Shown here in pieces: positions 52,164 through 61,223 of a DNA stretch of 64,000 bases. Source of the stretch: Agrobacterium vitis. Lineage in GTDB: Bacteria > Pseudomonadota > Alphaproteobacteria > Rhizobiales > Rhizobiaceae. Location: positions 1,099,001 through 1,163,000 of the forward strand of contig NZ_JACXXJ020000003.1 of assembly GCF_014926405.1 (NCBI RefSeq), given 5' to 3'. The position numbers were made by a program, and so were the translations under genes. Positions within the stretch are counted from its first letter, which is position 1. Each line of letters opens with the position of its first letter. The notes under the pieces were generated by a model. It did no database searches. It was not told the DNA's origin and worked only from the letters and a program-made list of their open reading frames with translations.

Positions 52164-54389
52164 CTATCGACCTTCCCAAACCTCGCCTTCCCTCAGTTGA
52201 ACCTCAAGGACACCAGCAGGTTGGCGGATGGTCAAAGGCCCGGAATGACCAGCCGTGATGCGGAGTGAAGACAATTTTCCTGCTTGCCAGCTGAGATCAA
52301 CCGTGTGACCGCCACGGATGCGCACCCCCTTCAGGCTGCCGCTTGACCATTGTTCCGGCAAGGCGGGCAGGAGGCGAAGCTCGCCGGGGCGCGATTGCAC
52401 CAGCATTTCGACAATCCCAGCCGCTCCCCCAAAATTTCCGTCGATCTGGAAAGGCGGATGGGCGTCCATGAGGTTTGGATAGGTGCGCTCCGGTGTCAAA
52501 AGCTTGGCCAGAACCTCTGCGGCCCGATGGCCATTACCCAGTCTGGCCCAAAGATTAAGCCGCCAGCCAATGCCCCAGCCCGTTGCATCATCGCCGCGCC
52601 GCTCCAGAACAATCTGTGCGGCCTTGGCCAGTTCAGGCGTTTCCAATGGGTCGATTTGCAAGCTCGGATAAAGCCCATAGAGATGAGAGACATGGCGATG
52701 CTGCTGCTCTGGCGCGTCCAGATCCCAGTCGTCCATCCACTCCTGTAATTGACCGCCTTTGCCGATACGGTCTTCCGGCAAACGAGCGCGGGTGGCGGCG
52801 GCCTCTGTGCGAAGCTCGCCGTCCCGGCCAAGCGTGGCGCTGGCATCCGCGAAGGCCTCAAACAAATCGCGGAGAATCTGGTTGTCCATGGCCGGTGCGG
52901 CGCAGAGTGAAGAACCAAAAGGATGGGAGTTTTCCGGCGACAGTGATGGGCAAGTGCCGAGGTAATTGCTATCAGGCAAAGCAACCAGCGTATCCAGCGC
53001 AAATTCCACCGCCCCCTTGATCAAAGGATAGATGCGCTCCAGCACGGCACGATCAGGATTGAAGCGATAGTGATCATAAAGCTGGGCGCAGAGCCAGGCA
53101 CCGCCCATCGGCCACAGCCCCCAATGAGGGCCGTCAATCGGGCCTGTGGCACGCCAGATATCGGTGTTATGGTGCAGAACCCAGCCGCGTGCGCCGTAAT
53201 GGGCCTTGGCCATCTCGCGGCCGGTTTCGGCCACATCTTCCACCAGCTCCGCCAGCGGCAGGAAGGTCTCCGACAGATTGGCAACATCGGCCAGCCAGTA
53301 ATTCATTTCCAGATTGATGTTGACGGTGTATTTGCTGCCCCAGGCAGGAAGGATATCTTCATTCCAAATGCCCTGGAGATTGGCCGCCTGCGTGCCTGGT
53401 CTGGAACAGGAAATGGCAAGGTAGCGGCCATATTGCAGGTAGAGCGCTGCCAATGAGGGATCATTGCCTTCGGCATAGGCGGCAATGCGCTTGTCGGTCG
53501 GAAGCGTTGGCACGAGCTTGTCACCGAGGGCAATTTGCATCCGGTCAAACAGGCGGCGATGCTCTGTGACATGGGCTTCCAGCAGCGCCTCATAGGACAG
53601 CACAGCCGCCGCATCCAGACGTGCTTTGATCTGCGCCTGCGGATCACCATCAATAGTCTTGTAGTTTTGAAAGCTGGTGCCTGCATCGATCAGCAACATG
53701 ACGCTGGACGCTTCACGCACCCGAATGGTTTCCTCGCCAATATCGACAAAGCCCCCCTCGACAAGCACCCGCACCCGGAAAGCGAAGCGCAACGCGCTAT
53801 CAATGCCGTTTTGCCGACGATTACGCCCGTCATAGCCAAGGGTGGCATCGGCGATATCAATGGGATCGCCGTTTTGCGGGCTGCTCAGCATCACCGTCAT
53901 CGACAAGGCACCCGGCTGATCCACGGCAATCCGACAAACGATCACATCCTGAATGGCGCTGGCAAAGACATCGCGGCGAAAATGCACGCCGTTGCAATCA
54001 TATTGCGTGACAGCAACAGCCGTTTCCAGATCCAGCGAACGGCGATAGTTGGTGACGGTCATATCATGGTGCAAATCAAGCCAGACATCGCCAATCGGCT
54101 GATAGGAGGTCTGCCGATCCGGCTTGGCCATGGCCCCTTCATAGGCCTTGCGGTCTGCCTCCTGATACCGTCCGGCAAGGATCAGATTACGCACCTCAGG
54201 CAAGGCAGCGCGGGCATCGGGATTGATCGGCTGGTAAGGGCCACCGCTCCAGAATGTGCTCTCATTGATCTGGAGGCGTTCATTCCATGCATCTCCGAAC
54301 ACCATAGCCCCCAACCGACCATTGCCAACGGGAAGGGCCTCGGTCCAGACAGATGCGGCACGGTCGTACCAGAGTTCATTATCGCTCAT
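52164..54389 (-). CDS. Glycoside hydrolase family 95 (alpha-L-fucosidase / alpha-L-galactosidase)
   Basis: A 741-residue cytoplasmic enzyme starting at ATG 54389 (MSDNELWYDRAASVW), with AAGGA ten bases upstream. GH95 hallmarks: EALPVGNGRLGAMVFG, NESTFWSGGPY, NLQGIWNEDILPAWGSKYTV and NINLEMNYWLADVANLSETF (Asn residues that polarise the nucleophilic water, ~356), SPENSHPFG with the general-acid Glu (~482), and HPPFQIDGNFGGAAGIVEML with the conserved Asp (~648). It should hydrolyse terminal alpha-1,2-linked L-fucose or the related L-galactose, as in xyloglucan side chains. It lies in the same operon as the importer that probably delivers its substrate. Confidence 0.92.
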   Translation of the reverse strand: MSDNELWYDRAASVWTEALPVGNGRLGAMVFGDAWNERLQINESTFWSGGPYQPINPDARAALPEVRNLILAGRYQEADRKAYEGAMAKPDRQTSYQPIGDVWLDLHHDMTVTNYRRSLDLETAVAVTQYDCNGVHFRRDVFASAIQDVIVCRIAVDQPGALSMTVMLSSPQNGDPIDIADATLGYDGRNRRQNGIDSALRFAFRVRVLVEGGFVDIGEETIRVREASSVMLLIDAGTSFQNYKTIDGDPQAQIKARLDAAAVLSYEALLEAHVTEHRRLFDRMQIALGDKLVPTLPTDKRIAAYAEGNDPSLAALYLQYGRYLAISCSRPGTQAANLQGIWNEDILPAWGSKYTVNINLEMNYWLADVANLSETFLPLAELVEDVAETGREMAKAHYGARGWVLHHNTDIWRATGPIDGPHWGLWPMGGAWLCAQLYDHYRFNPDRAVLERIYPLIKGAVEFALDTLVALPDSNYLGTCPSLSPENSHPFGSSLCAAPAMDNQILRDLFEAFADASATLGRDGELRTEAAATRARLPEDRIGKGGQLQEWMDDWDLDAPEQQHRHVSHLYGLYPSLQIDPLETPELAKAAQIVLERRGDDATGWGIGWRLNLWARLGNGHRAAEVLAKLLTPERTYPNLMDAHPPFQIDGNFGGAAGIVEMLVQSRPGELRLLPALPEQWSSGSLKGVRIRGGHTVDLSWQAGKLSSLRITAGHSGPLTIRQPAGVLEVQLREGEVWEGR

Positions 54390-54427
54390 GAATAAAAATC
54401 CTTTTGAAATATCAGCTGAATGACGTG

Positions 54428-55510
54428 TCACCGAAGGCGCGCACCACTGGCCGGATCAAACAGCAGGGCTTTGGACGGATGAAAGCCGGTGTGGATGGTA
54501 TCGCCTGCCCGCACGGACCGATCGCCCTTCAGATCAACCGTCAGAGCGTCTTCGCCACGTATATTGCTGTAGCCGTAGGAAACGCCGCCAAGGCTCTCCA
54601 CCATGTCCACCCGCAGGTCGAACTGGGCTGATCCGTCAGAGGAAAAATTCTCTGGCCGCATGCCAATGGAAACCTTTGCGCCGGGGGCAAGATCCGCACC
54701 CAGCGCAAGCTCGAATTCCACGCCCTTGAACTCGCTGAGCTTGACGCGGATTGCCGCTGTGCTGCGCGCCACCACATGACCGGCCAGAAAATTCATGCGC
54801 GGTGAGCCGATGAAACCGGCCACAAACATGTTGTCGGGGTCGTCATAAAGGCTGATCGGCGTACCAATCTGCTCGACATTGCCCGCCCGCAACACCACGA
54901 TCCGATCAGCCAAGGTCATGGCTTCCACCTGATCGTGAGTGACGTAAATCATGGTTGACGCCAATGACCGATGCAGTTCGGCAATCTCAAGCCGCATCTT
55001 CACCCGCAATTCGGCATCGAGATTGGAGAGCGGTTCATCGAACAGGAACACATTGGGATCGCGCACGATGGCCCGCCCGATGGCCACCCGCTGGCGCTGG
55101 CCACCAGACAAGGCGGCAGGCTTGCGCTCAAGCAGCGGCGTAATGTGCAAACGGTTTGCCGCCTGTTCCACCCGCCGTCCGATGTCGGCGCTTTTCATGC
55201 CCGCCATGCGCAGTGGAAAACCGATATTGTTGCGCACCGTCATATGCGGATAGAGGGCGTAATTCTGAAACACCATGGCCACACCGCGCTCGGTGGGCGT
55301 GGCATCGTTGATGCGTTGACCATCGATGAGAATGTCGCCGCTAGTGATCGGCTCAAGCCCGGCAATCATCCGCAGCAAGGTGGACTTGCCACAGCCGGAT
55401 GGACCCACGAAGACAGTCAGGGAGCCATTTTCAAGGTCAAGATCAATGTCATCGATGTCCTTCAAGGCACCGTAGCGCTTGCCGACCCCTTTAAGTTCAA
55501 CGGTTGCCAT
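54428..55510 (-). CDS. CUT1 carbohydrate ABC ATPase (MalK/UgpC type)
   Basis: A 360-residue ATPase with Walker A GPSGCGKSTLLRMIAGL, MVFQNYALYPHMTVRNNIGF, signature LSGGQRQRVAIGRAI, Walker B VFLFDEPLSNLDAELRV, then the C-terminal OB-fold (TOBE) regulatory domain from ~240 with SIGMRPENF. GGAGGAG precedes the ATG. It is the shared-type ATPase for the two MalF/MalG-like permeases upstream in the operon. The many enzymes called UgpC by homology serve diverse sugars, so the name does not imply glycerol-3-phosphate. Confidence 0.92.
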   Translation of the reverse strand: MATVELKGVGKRYGALKDIDDIDLDLENGSLTVFVGPSGCGKSTLLRMIAGLEPITSGDILIDGQRINDATPTERGVAMVFQNYALYPHMTVRNNIGFPLRMAGMKSADIGRRVEQAANRLHITPLLERKPAALSGGQRQRVAIGRAIVRDPNVFLFDEPLSNLDAELRVKMRLEIAELHRSLASTMIYVTHDQVEAMTLADRIVVLRAGNVEQIGTPISLYDDPDNMFVAGFIGSPRMNFLAGHVVARSTAAIRVKLSEFKGVEFELALGADLAPGAKVSIGMRPENFSSDGSAQFDLRVDMVESLGGVSYGYSNIRGEDALTVDLKGDRSVRAGDTIHTGFHPSKALLFDPASGARLR

Positions 55511-55570
55511 ATGATTTCTCCTCCCGATGGCCGGGTTTTGGTCGGGGTATGAACACTGTGGATGACGCGA

Positions 55571-56395
55571 TCATTCCTTGCCTCCCGAGCGATTGCGGGC
55601 GTCTGCCGCAAAGAAGCGCTGAAACACGATGAAGACCACCAGAGGCACCGCCATAGTGACGATGGCCGCCACCGATTGTTGGTCAAGGTTGGGCTCGAAT
55701 GAGCCTGCAATGCGGGCCAGAAGCACCGTCAGCGGCACATCGGAGCGCAGATACAGCATGGGCAGCAGCATGGAATTCCAGCACCACAGGAATTGCAGGA
55801 TGCCAACGGTTGCCATGGGTGTGAGGGAATTGGGCAGAACGACATGAAGAAAGGTTCGGATCGGCGTACAGCCGTCAATTTTCGAAGCCTCGATCAATTC
55901 ACGTGGAAATTCCGCCAGGAAACTCTGCACCAGAAAGATCGACCAGGCGAAAGACAGCCCGACAAAGGGAATAAGCACGGCCCAGACATTGTCGATCATG
56001 TGCAGATCACGCCAGAGCGTGAACAGCGGAATGATCACCACCTGCTGCGGCAACACGAACGAATTGACGATGATGAGCAGCAGAATGCGCCGTCCGGGAA
56101 ACTTGAGAAACTGAAAGGCATAGGCCGCAGCCGGTGCTAGAATAACAGTCAGCAGCGTCGCAAGCCCGGTCAGTTTCAGGGATGACAAAAAGGCGGGGGC
56201 CAGCGGATATTTTGTCCAGACCGTCTGCCAGGCATCCAGCGTGAAGCGCAGGGTGTGCAGTGACCACCAGCCACCAACGGCAATATCGCCAGCGGGCCGG
56301 ATGGAGGTCAAAACCAGACCGACAACCGGCACAATCCAGAGGATGGCCAGAAGGCCGACAAGAATCGGAATCCAGAGAGGGGCACGGGCGTTCAT
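55571..56395 (-). CDS. CUT1 carbohydrate ABC permease (MalG/UgpE type)
   Basis: A 274-residue permease with six expected helices: WIPILVGLLAILWIVPVVGL at the N-terminus, FLSSLKLTGLATLLTVILAP, and the EAA loop ELIEASKIDGCTPIRTFLHV followed by LPNSLTPMATVGILQFLWCW. AGGAGG precedes the ATG, which overlaps the upstream permease by four bases. It pairs with the MalF-like protein. Confidence 0.92.
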   Translation of the reverse strand: MNARAPLWIPILVGLLAILWIVPVVGLVLTSIRPAGDIAVGGWWSLHTLRFTLDAWQTVWTKYPLAPAFLSSLKLTGLATLLTVILAPAAAYAFQFLKFPGRRILLLIIVNSFVLPQQVVIIPLFTLWRDLHMIDNVWAVLIPFVGLSFAWSIFLVQSFLAEFPRELIEASKIDGCTPIRTFLHVVLPNSLTPMATVGILQFLWCWNSMLLPMLYLRSDVPLTVLLARIAGSFEPNLDQQSVAAIVTMAVPLVVFIVFQRFFAADARNRSGGKE

Positions 56396-57315
56396 GTCGC
56401 CTCCTTGGTGCGCTGGCGCAGCAAGGGAATCGAGACGAACAGCACAACAACCAGCAACACGACGGTGGCCGCGGCGCCGTAGCCAAGCTTGAACTGCATC
56501 ATCGATTCCCGAAACATGAAATAGCCAACCGTCTCGGTGGAGCGCACCGGGCCACCGCCCGTCATGACGAAGATCATGTCAAAGGCGCGCAAGCTGCCAA
56601 GAAGATTGATGAAAACCGCCACTTTCAACCCCGGCAGCGACAAGGGTAAAATGATATGGCGCATGATGGAAAGCGGCTTGGCCCCATCAATATAGGCCGC
56701 TTCCTTGATGCTTTTGGGGATGGTCTGGATCGAGGCAAAGCAGGTCATCAGCGGCAGACCCACTTGGGTCCAGGCATAGGCAATCACCAGACATGCGAGG
56801 GCTGTGGACGTATCGCCCAGCCACGCGCGGGTCAGGTTTTCCAGACCGAGCGTATTCAAGACGGCATTCAGTAAGCCGCTGTCTCCCGGCCGGTAGATGC
56901 CGAGCCAGATGAAGCCGCTGACGGCCTCAGCAATGCCATAGGCGCAGAAAATCATCACGCGAAACGGCAATGTGGTGCGCGGGGCCAGCGAACACAGCAC
57001 CGCCAGACCCCAGCCGATGCCCACAGACAGGGCTGTTGTGCCGACCGTCCAGACAATGGTGGTGATCACGGCGACACGAAAACTGGCATCCGCCAACAGG
57101 TTTGCGTAGTTGGAAAGCCCCACCCATTTTGCCGGTGCAAGACCGCGAATATCGAAAAACGACAGACGGATCGTATCGATCAACGGATAGACGACCGCGC
57201 ACAGAAACAATAGCACCATTGGTGCCAGCAGGACGAGAGCCGCTCCCCCGTCCGTCTGGAAGAAGCGCCGGTTGGCGCTCCCTCCCGTCCGTGGCAGATC
57301 GGTGATGGCCCGCAT
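56392..57315 (-). CDS. CUT1 carbohydrate ABC permease (MalF/UgpA type)
   Basis: A 307-residue permease from ATG 57315, overlapping the binding-protein stop as TGATG. First helix LLAPMVLLFLCAVVYPLIDT, then LSFFDIRGLAPAKWVGLSNY typical of this subgroup, and EAA loop SIKEAAYIDGAKPLSIMRHI followed by LPLSLPGLKVAVFINLLGSL. It forms a heterodimer with the MalG-like protein downstream. Confidence 0.92.
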   Translation of the reverse strand: MRAITDLPRTGGSANRRFFQTDGGAALVLLAPMVLLFLCAVVYPLIDTIRLSFFDIRGLAPAKWVGLSNYANLLADASFRVAVITTIVWTVGTTALSVGIGWGLAVLCSLAPRTTLPFRVMIFCAYGIAEAVSGFIWLGIYRPGDSGLLNAVLNTLGLENLTRAWLGDTSTALACLVIAYAWTQVGLPLMTCFASIQTIPKSIKEAAYIDGAKPLSIMRHIILPLSLPGLKVAVFINLLGSLRAFDMIFVMTGGGPVRSTETVGYFMFRESMMQFKLGYGAAATVVLLVVVLFVSIPLLRQRTKEAT

Positions 57316-58616
57316 CAATACGATCCTTTTGCCTTGGCCTCGATCGCTGCCGTCACCCTGTCGATATTGGCATCGCTAGGATCGCCCAGGAATTTCTGGA
57401 GCTGGATGCGGTACTCATCGGCCAGATCGCCGGGCAGGCCATCACCCAGCACGAAGGCCGTATCCGCCCCGGTCACAAAGGTATTGGACGCCTGAATGGC
57501 AGGGCTATAAAGCCCAACATCAACCGCTTTGGAGGAGGATGCTAGCCCGCCCTTGGCAATGATGTTGGCACCTTCACGGCTTATGGTGAAATCCATGAAG
57601 GCATCCGCAGCCTCGCTATTGCCGCCGGATGCCAATGCGACAAACTCCTTGGCATCGACACTGGCGGCATTGTCATGCCCCTGCCCTGTGGCTGGAAACT
57701 GGAACAGGCCGAACTGATCCGGGGCAAGCTTGTAGACGGTCTCGGCGCGGTTGTTGATCCACATTCCCATCTGGACAAAGCCTGCTTTGCGCTCTTTCAA
57801 TACCCGGTCGGAGGCATTGTCCCACTCTGTTCCAAGCATTGTGGAGGCATCGCCGCAGCAACCGGCGCTCAACAGCTCGCGCCATTTGCGAAGGGCCGCC
57901 TTGACGCGATCATCTGTCCACGGAATTTCATGGGCCACGAGTTTGCGTGAAAGATCCGCACCGCCTTCTCGCAAGATCAGCGTTTCAAACACTTCGGCAT
58001 GCGCCCAGGTCTTGGCAGGGACGGCCATTGGCACCACACCGGCGCTTTTCAGCTTGGCGATAGTGTCGAGAAACTGCGCCCAATCCTTGGGCGGCGTGGC
58101 AATTCCTGCCTTTTTGAAGGTTCCGGTGTCATACCAAAGACCGCTACGGTCGCCATAAGTGAAGGTAACGCCGTAGAGTTGGCCGGAGACGGACCCAAGA
58201 TCCTTCCAGCTGTTGTCGAGACGCTCTCCCCATTTCAGGGCGGAATAGGCATCATCCAGCGGGCGCAAAAGACCGGCGGTGACAAGTTCTGTGCGGAACG
58301 CTGGCCAGGTGTTGATCATCAGGTCGGCCTTTTCGCCGCCCATCAACGAGGTGCGAAGCCCACCACGCGGATCGCCGGACCATGTCACCGGCACTTCCTT
58401 GATTTTCACATCCGGATATTTGGCCATGAAGGCTTTTTCCAGATTTTGGATCACCTCAAGGTCAGACCCCGCCATCCATTGCAGGATGACCAGATCACCT
58501 TTGGGCGCGGCCAGCGCCGAACCGCTTGAGGCCAATGCAAGAGTAAATGCTGCCAAAGTGAGACGCGCACAGCGTGACGCCTCCCCGGCAACAGCCGTGA
58601 AACTGGTAGTCATCAT
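57315..58616 (-). CDS. CUT1 carbohydrate ABC substrate-binding protein (family 1)
   Basis: A 433-residue extracytoplasmic binding protein. GGAGGAG precedes ATG 58616. The signal peptide ends near SGSALAAPKG. Motifs: LEVIQNLEKAFMAKYPDVKI, ADLMINTWPAFRTELVTAGL, LYGVTFTYGDRSGLWYDTG and AADAFMDFTISREGANIIAK. First gene of the operon binding protein, two permeases, ATPase, GH95, GH151-like, LacI. From the enzymes it probably binds an alpha-L-fucosyl- or galactosyl-oligosaccharide; this is inference. Confidence 0.92.
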   Translation of the reverse strand: MMTTSFTAVAGEASRCARLTLAAFTLALASSGSALAAPKGDLVILQWMAGSDLEVIQNLEKAFMAKYPDVKIKEVPVTWSGDPRGGLRTSLMGGEKADLMINTWPAFRTELVTAGLLRPLDDAYSALKWGERLDNSWKDLGSVSGQLYGVTFTYGDRSGLWYDTGTFKKAGIATPPKDWAQFLDTIAKLKSAGVVPMAVPAKTWAHAEVFETLILREGGADLSRKLVAHEIPWTDDRVKAALRKWRELLSAGCCGDASTMLGTEWDNASDRVLKERKAGFVQMGMWINNRAETVYKLAPDQFGLFQFPATGQGHDNAASVDAKEFVALASGGNSEAADAFMDFTISREGANIIAKGGLASSSKAVDVGLYSPAIQASNTFVTGADTAFVLGDGLPGDLADEYRIQLQKFLGDPSDANIDRVTAAIEAKAKGSY

Positions 58617-58810
58617 AGGGGCTCCTCCTCCCGTTATGACGTTATACTGTCATCTAAAATGAAACGATGTCAACTAAATTGACTCAATCGATGACAACTG
58701 GTGAACTCAGGCAACGCTTGAGCAAAGCAAAATCGTCCAGATTCATGGTCATTTGTTTATTTTTCAATATCTTGAAGCAGAACATGCTGGCCGAGAGATC
58801 ATACGGCCTG
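58617..58810 (-). promoter_or_regulatory. Promoter region of the glycoside operon with inverted repeats
   Basis: Two inverted repeats stand out: ATGAC-N8-GTCAT (58636-58653) and GTCAA-N5-TTGAC (58669-58683). The decamers CGATGTCAAC (58665-58674) and CGATGACAAC (58689-58698) form a direct repeat 24 bases apart. One or more could be the LacI operator. They do not match the TTGGTCA-type sites near the GntR gene. Confidence 0.5.
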
Positions 58811-59482
58811 TCAATTCTCCAACCACCGCCTTCGCGATGCCGTCAGATGGGCATACATTGCAGCCTGTGCTGCGAGCGGGTCTCGCGCTTCCAGCGCATT
58901 CAGAATTGCCTCATGCTCGATCAGCGCCAGTGACCAGGTTTCGGGCGTCTCAAAGCGGCCCCGTATATGGTCCGAGATAGGACTATGGCGTTCGTCAAAG
59001 AGATTGGCGACGATCTCCGCCAGCACCGAATTGCCCGATTGTTCGGCGATGGTCAGATGAAACAGCCGATCCTGATCGATCGGCTTACGCCCCTCGGCAA
59101 TCTCCTGACGCATTGACTCGACAATCCCGACAAGCGCCGCAAAAACCGCATCGCTCATTGCGGCAGCGGCCTTGACGATAACAGCACTTTCAATGACGGC
59201 ACGCGCCTGCATCAGTTCCGTCGGGCTCTCTCCCAGTGATCGCCCAGAGGCGGCGGACTTGTTGGCGGACAGGACATAAATGCCCGATCCCATGCGAATC
59301 TCAATCGTCCCGTCAATTTCCAGCGCAATCAACGCCTCGCGCAAGGAAGGACGCGAGACCCCGAGGGTTTGCGCCAGCTCACGTTCCGGGGGCAGCCTCG
59401 ACCCTGCCGGATAAGGGCCACTTTGGATCAGATGCCGAACCTGGTCGGCAATCTGTTGGTAAAGACGTTTGGGCAATGTCAT
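58811..59482 (-). CDS. FadR-type GntR transcriptional regulator (FCD domain)
   Basis: A 223-residue regulator. The winged helix (1-70) has LYQQIADQVRHLIQSGPYPA then GSRLPPERELAQTLGVSRPS and LREALIALEIDGTIEI. The all-helical FCD effector domain (~85-215) contains the likely metal-binding His residues in LFHLTIAEQSGN, DERHSP and ALIEHEAILNAL. The ATG is directly preceded by a palindrome (59484-59496), leaving a poor ribosome site, and this suggests autorepression. Its matching second palindrome lies before the divergent CUT2 operon, the most likely target. Confidence 0.9.
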   Translation of the reverse strand: MTLPKRLYQQIADQVRHLIQSGPYPAGSRLPPERELAQTLGVSRPSLREALIALEIDGTIEIRMGSGIYVLSANKSAASGRSLGESPTELMQARAVIESAVIVKAAAAMSDAVFAALVGIVESMRQEIAEGRKPIDQDRLFHLTIAEQSGNSVLAEIVANLFDERHSPISDHIRGRFETPETWSLALIEHEAILNALEARDPLAAQAAMYAHLTASRRRWLEN

Positions 59483-59483
59483 T

Positions 59484-59496
59484 TTGGTCAGTCCAA
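59484..59496. promoter_or_regulatory. Probable GntR operator TTGGTCAGTCCAA
   Basis: Near-perfect palindrome TTGGTCAGTCCAA two bases upstream of the GntR start codon. It matches the reverse complement of the site at 59567-59579 (TTGGTCAAGCCAA) at 11 of 13 positions, giving consensus TTGGTCAnnCCAA. FadR-type regulators commonly bind such TGGTC-type palindromes. Confidence 0.7.
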
Positions 59497-59564
59497 TTTA
59501 AAGAATTTCATCAATAACACGATATTTATCCGAGATATTGCAGTGCATGCAAGCGCGAAAGAAT

Positions 59565-59581
59565 AATTGGCTTGACCAATT
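59565..59581. promoter_or_regulatory. Probable GntR operator upstream of CUT2 operon
   Basis: Palindrome AATTGGCTTGACCAATT, 67 bases before the ATPase start at 59649. Together with 59484 it brackets the divergent promoters, 83 bases apart, close to eight helical turns. Confidence 0.7.
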
Positions 59582-59648
59582 ATCGCGGCATGCCCTATGT
59601 CTGTCTATCGAAAGTCTGGGAGGCTTTCACGAATTGGAGGACACCGCG

Positions 59649-61223
59649 ATGGGAGGAGTGTCGCTTGCCGCTGGCGAGTGCAAACCCGCGCCGCTGCTTT
59701 TAAAACTGGAGGGCGTCACCAAGGAATTCCCTGGTGTGAAGGCCCTGCAGGACGTCAGCCTTGATGTCAGGGCCGGTGAAGTCCATGCGGTTTGCGGAGA
59801 GAATGGAGCCGGAAAATCCACGCTGATGAAGATCATCAGCGGCGTCTACCAGAGAGACGCTGGCAACATGATCTACAAGGGCGAGACGGTTCATTTCACC
59901 TCCACATTGCAGTCGGAAGCAGCCGGAATTGCCATCATCCATCAGGAACTCAACCTTGTTCCGCATCTCTCCGTTGCCGAAAACATCTATCTTGCGCGGG
60001 AACCACGGCTAAGTTTTATCGGTGGGGACTTCATGGTCAACAGGCGCAAGCTGCGCCAGGACGCCAAGCGATGCCTTGACCGACTGGGGGTCGATATCAA
60101 TCCCGACGCGCAAGTGCGCACGCTCTCCGTCGCGCAGCGGCAGATGGTCGAGATTGCCAAGGCGCTTTCGCTCAACGCCTCCGTTCTCATCATGGATGAA
60201 CCGACCTCCTCGCTAACACAACAGGAAGCACAGCTTCTGTTTCGCGTCATCCGCGACCTGAAACGCGAGGGAACCGGTATCATCTACATATCGCACCGGC
60301 TCGATGAGATGGCAGAGATCGTCGATCGCGTCACGGTGCTGCGCGATGGGCGCTATATCTCGACCGATGATTTCCATGCGATTACGGTGGACTATATCGT
60401 CGCCCGCATGGTGGGCCGCTCTCTTGAAGAGAAATTTCCGGCACCGACCCGTTCACCAACCAAGGACACCATCTTTTCCGTTTCGGGTCTTAGCCGCCAT
60501 GGCGCTTTCTCCGATATCGGCTTTGAACTTCGCCGCGGCGAAATTCTGGGTTTTGCGGGATTGATGGGCGCCGGTCGGACGGAAGTGGCCCGGGCAATCT
60601 TCGGAGCCGATCCGTTCGACAGCGGAACAATCCAGCTCGAAGGACGGCCCCTTTCGATTTCCGACCCACGTTCGGCCATTGACGCAGGGCTTGCCTATCT
60701 TTCCGAGGACCGCAAGGCGGGAGGTCTGGCCGTCAAGATGCCGGTCGATGCCAATCTGATGATGGCCAACATGGAGGCCGTCTCCAATCCGTTCGGCGTG
60801 ATCGACAAGGAACTGCACCGCCAGTCGAGCCAGCACTATGTCGATCTGCTCAATATCAAAACGCCCAGCCTGAACCAACCCGTCCGCCTTCTGTCGGGCG
60901 GAAACCAGCAAAAGATCATTATTGGAAAATGGCTGTTCCGGCAGCCAAAGATCATGTTCTTCGACGAGCCGACGCGAGGCATCGACGTGGGTGCCAAGCT
61001 CGCCATCTACCGGCTGATGGATGAGCTTGCTGCCAAGGGCATCGGCATCATTCTGATCAGTTCCGAGCTTCCGGAAATCCTCGGACTATCGGACCGCGTT
61101 GCGGTTTTCCACGAAGGCCGCATCACCGCAACACTGACGACGCGCGAGACGTCGCAGGAAGAGATCATGCTTTATGCCTCCGGCCGTGTCCGGGAGAACG
61201 CGCGAGGAATGACCCATGGCTGA
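59649..61223 (+). CDS. CUT2-type sugar ABC ATPase (RbsA-like)
   Basis: A 524-residue fused ATPase beginning at ATG 59649 (MGGVSLAAGECKPAP), eight bases after GGAGG; the frame extends upstream to 59538 across the operator and is not used. First half: Walker A GENGAGKSTLMKIISGVY, IIHQELNLVPHLSVAENI, LSVAQRQMVEIAKAL, LIMDEPTSSLT. Second half: GLMGAGRTEVARAIFG, LSEDRKAGGL, LSGGNQQKIIIGKWL, FFDEPTRGIDVGAK. These are hallmarks of the ribose/xylose/galactose group. It overlaps the following permease by eight bases. Confidence 0.93.
   Translation: MGGVSLAAGECKPAPLLLKLEGVTKEFPGVKALQDVSLDVRAGEVHAVCGENGAGKSTLMKIISGVYQRDAGNMIYKGETVHFTSTLQSEAAGIAIIHQELNLVPHLSVAENIYLAREPRLSFIGGDFMVNRRKLRQDAKRCLDRLGVDINPDAQVRTLSVAQRQMVEIAKALSLNASVLIMDEPTSSLTQQEAQLLFRVIRDLKREGTGIIYISHRLDEMAEIVDRVTVLRDGRYISTDDFHAITVDYIVARMVGRSLEEKFPAPTRSPTKDTIFSVSGLSRHGAFSDIGFELRRGEILGFAGLMGAGRTEVARAIFGADPFDSGTIQLEGRPLSISDPRSAIDAGLAYLSEDRKAGGLAVKMPVDANLMMANMEAVSNPFGVIDKELHRQSSQHYVDLLNIKTPSLNQPVRLLSGGNQQKIIIGKWLFRQPKIMFFDEPTRGIDVGAKLAIYRLMDELAAKGIGIILISSELPEILGLSDRVAVFHEGRITATLTTRETSQEEIMLYASGRVRENARGMTHG

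Noticed and set aside
59538..59648. Upstream extension of the CUT2 ATPase
   Set aside because: It would translate the operator region; GGAGG eight bases before ATG 59649 marks the real start.
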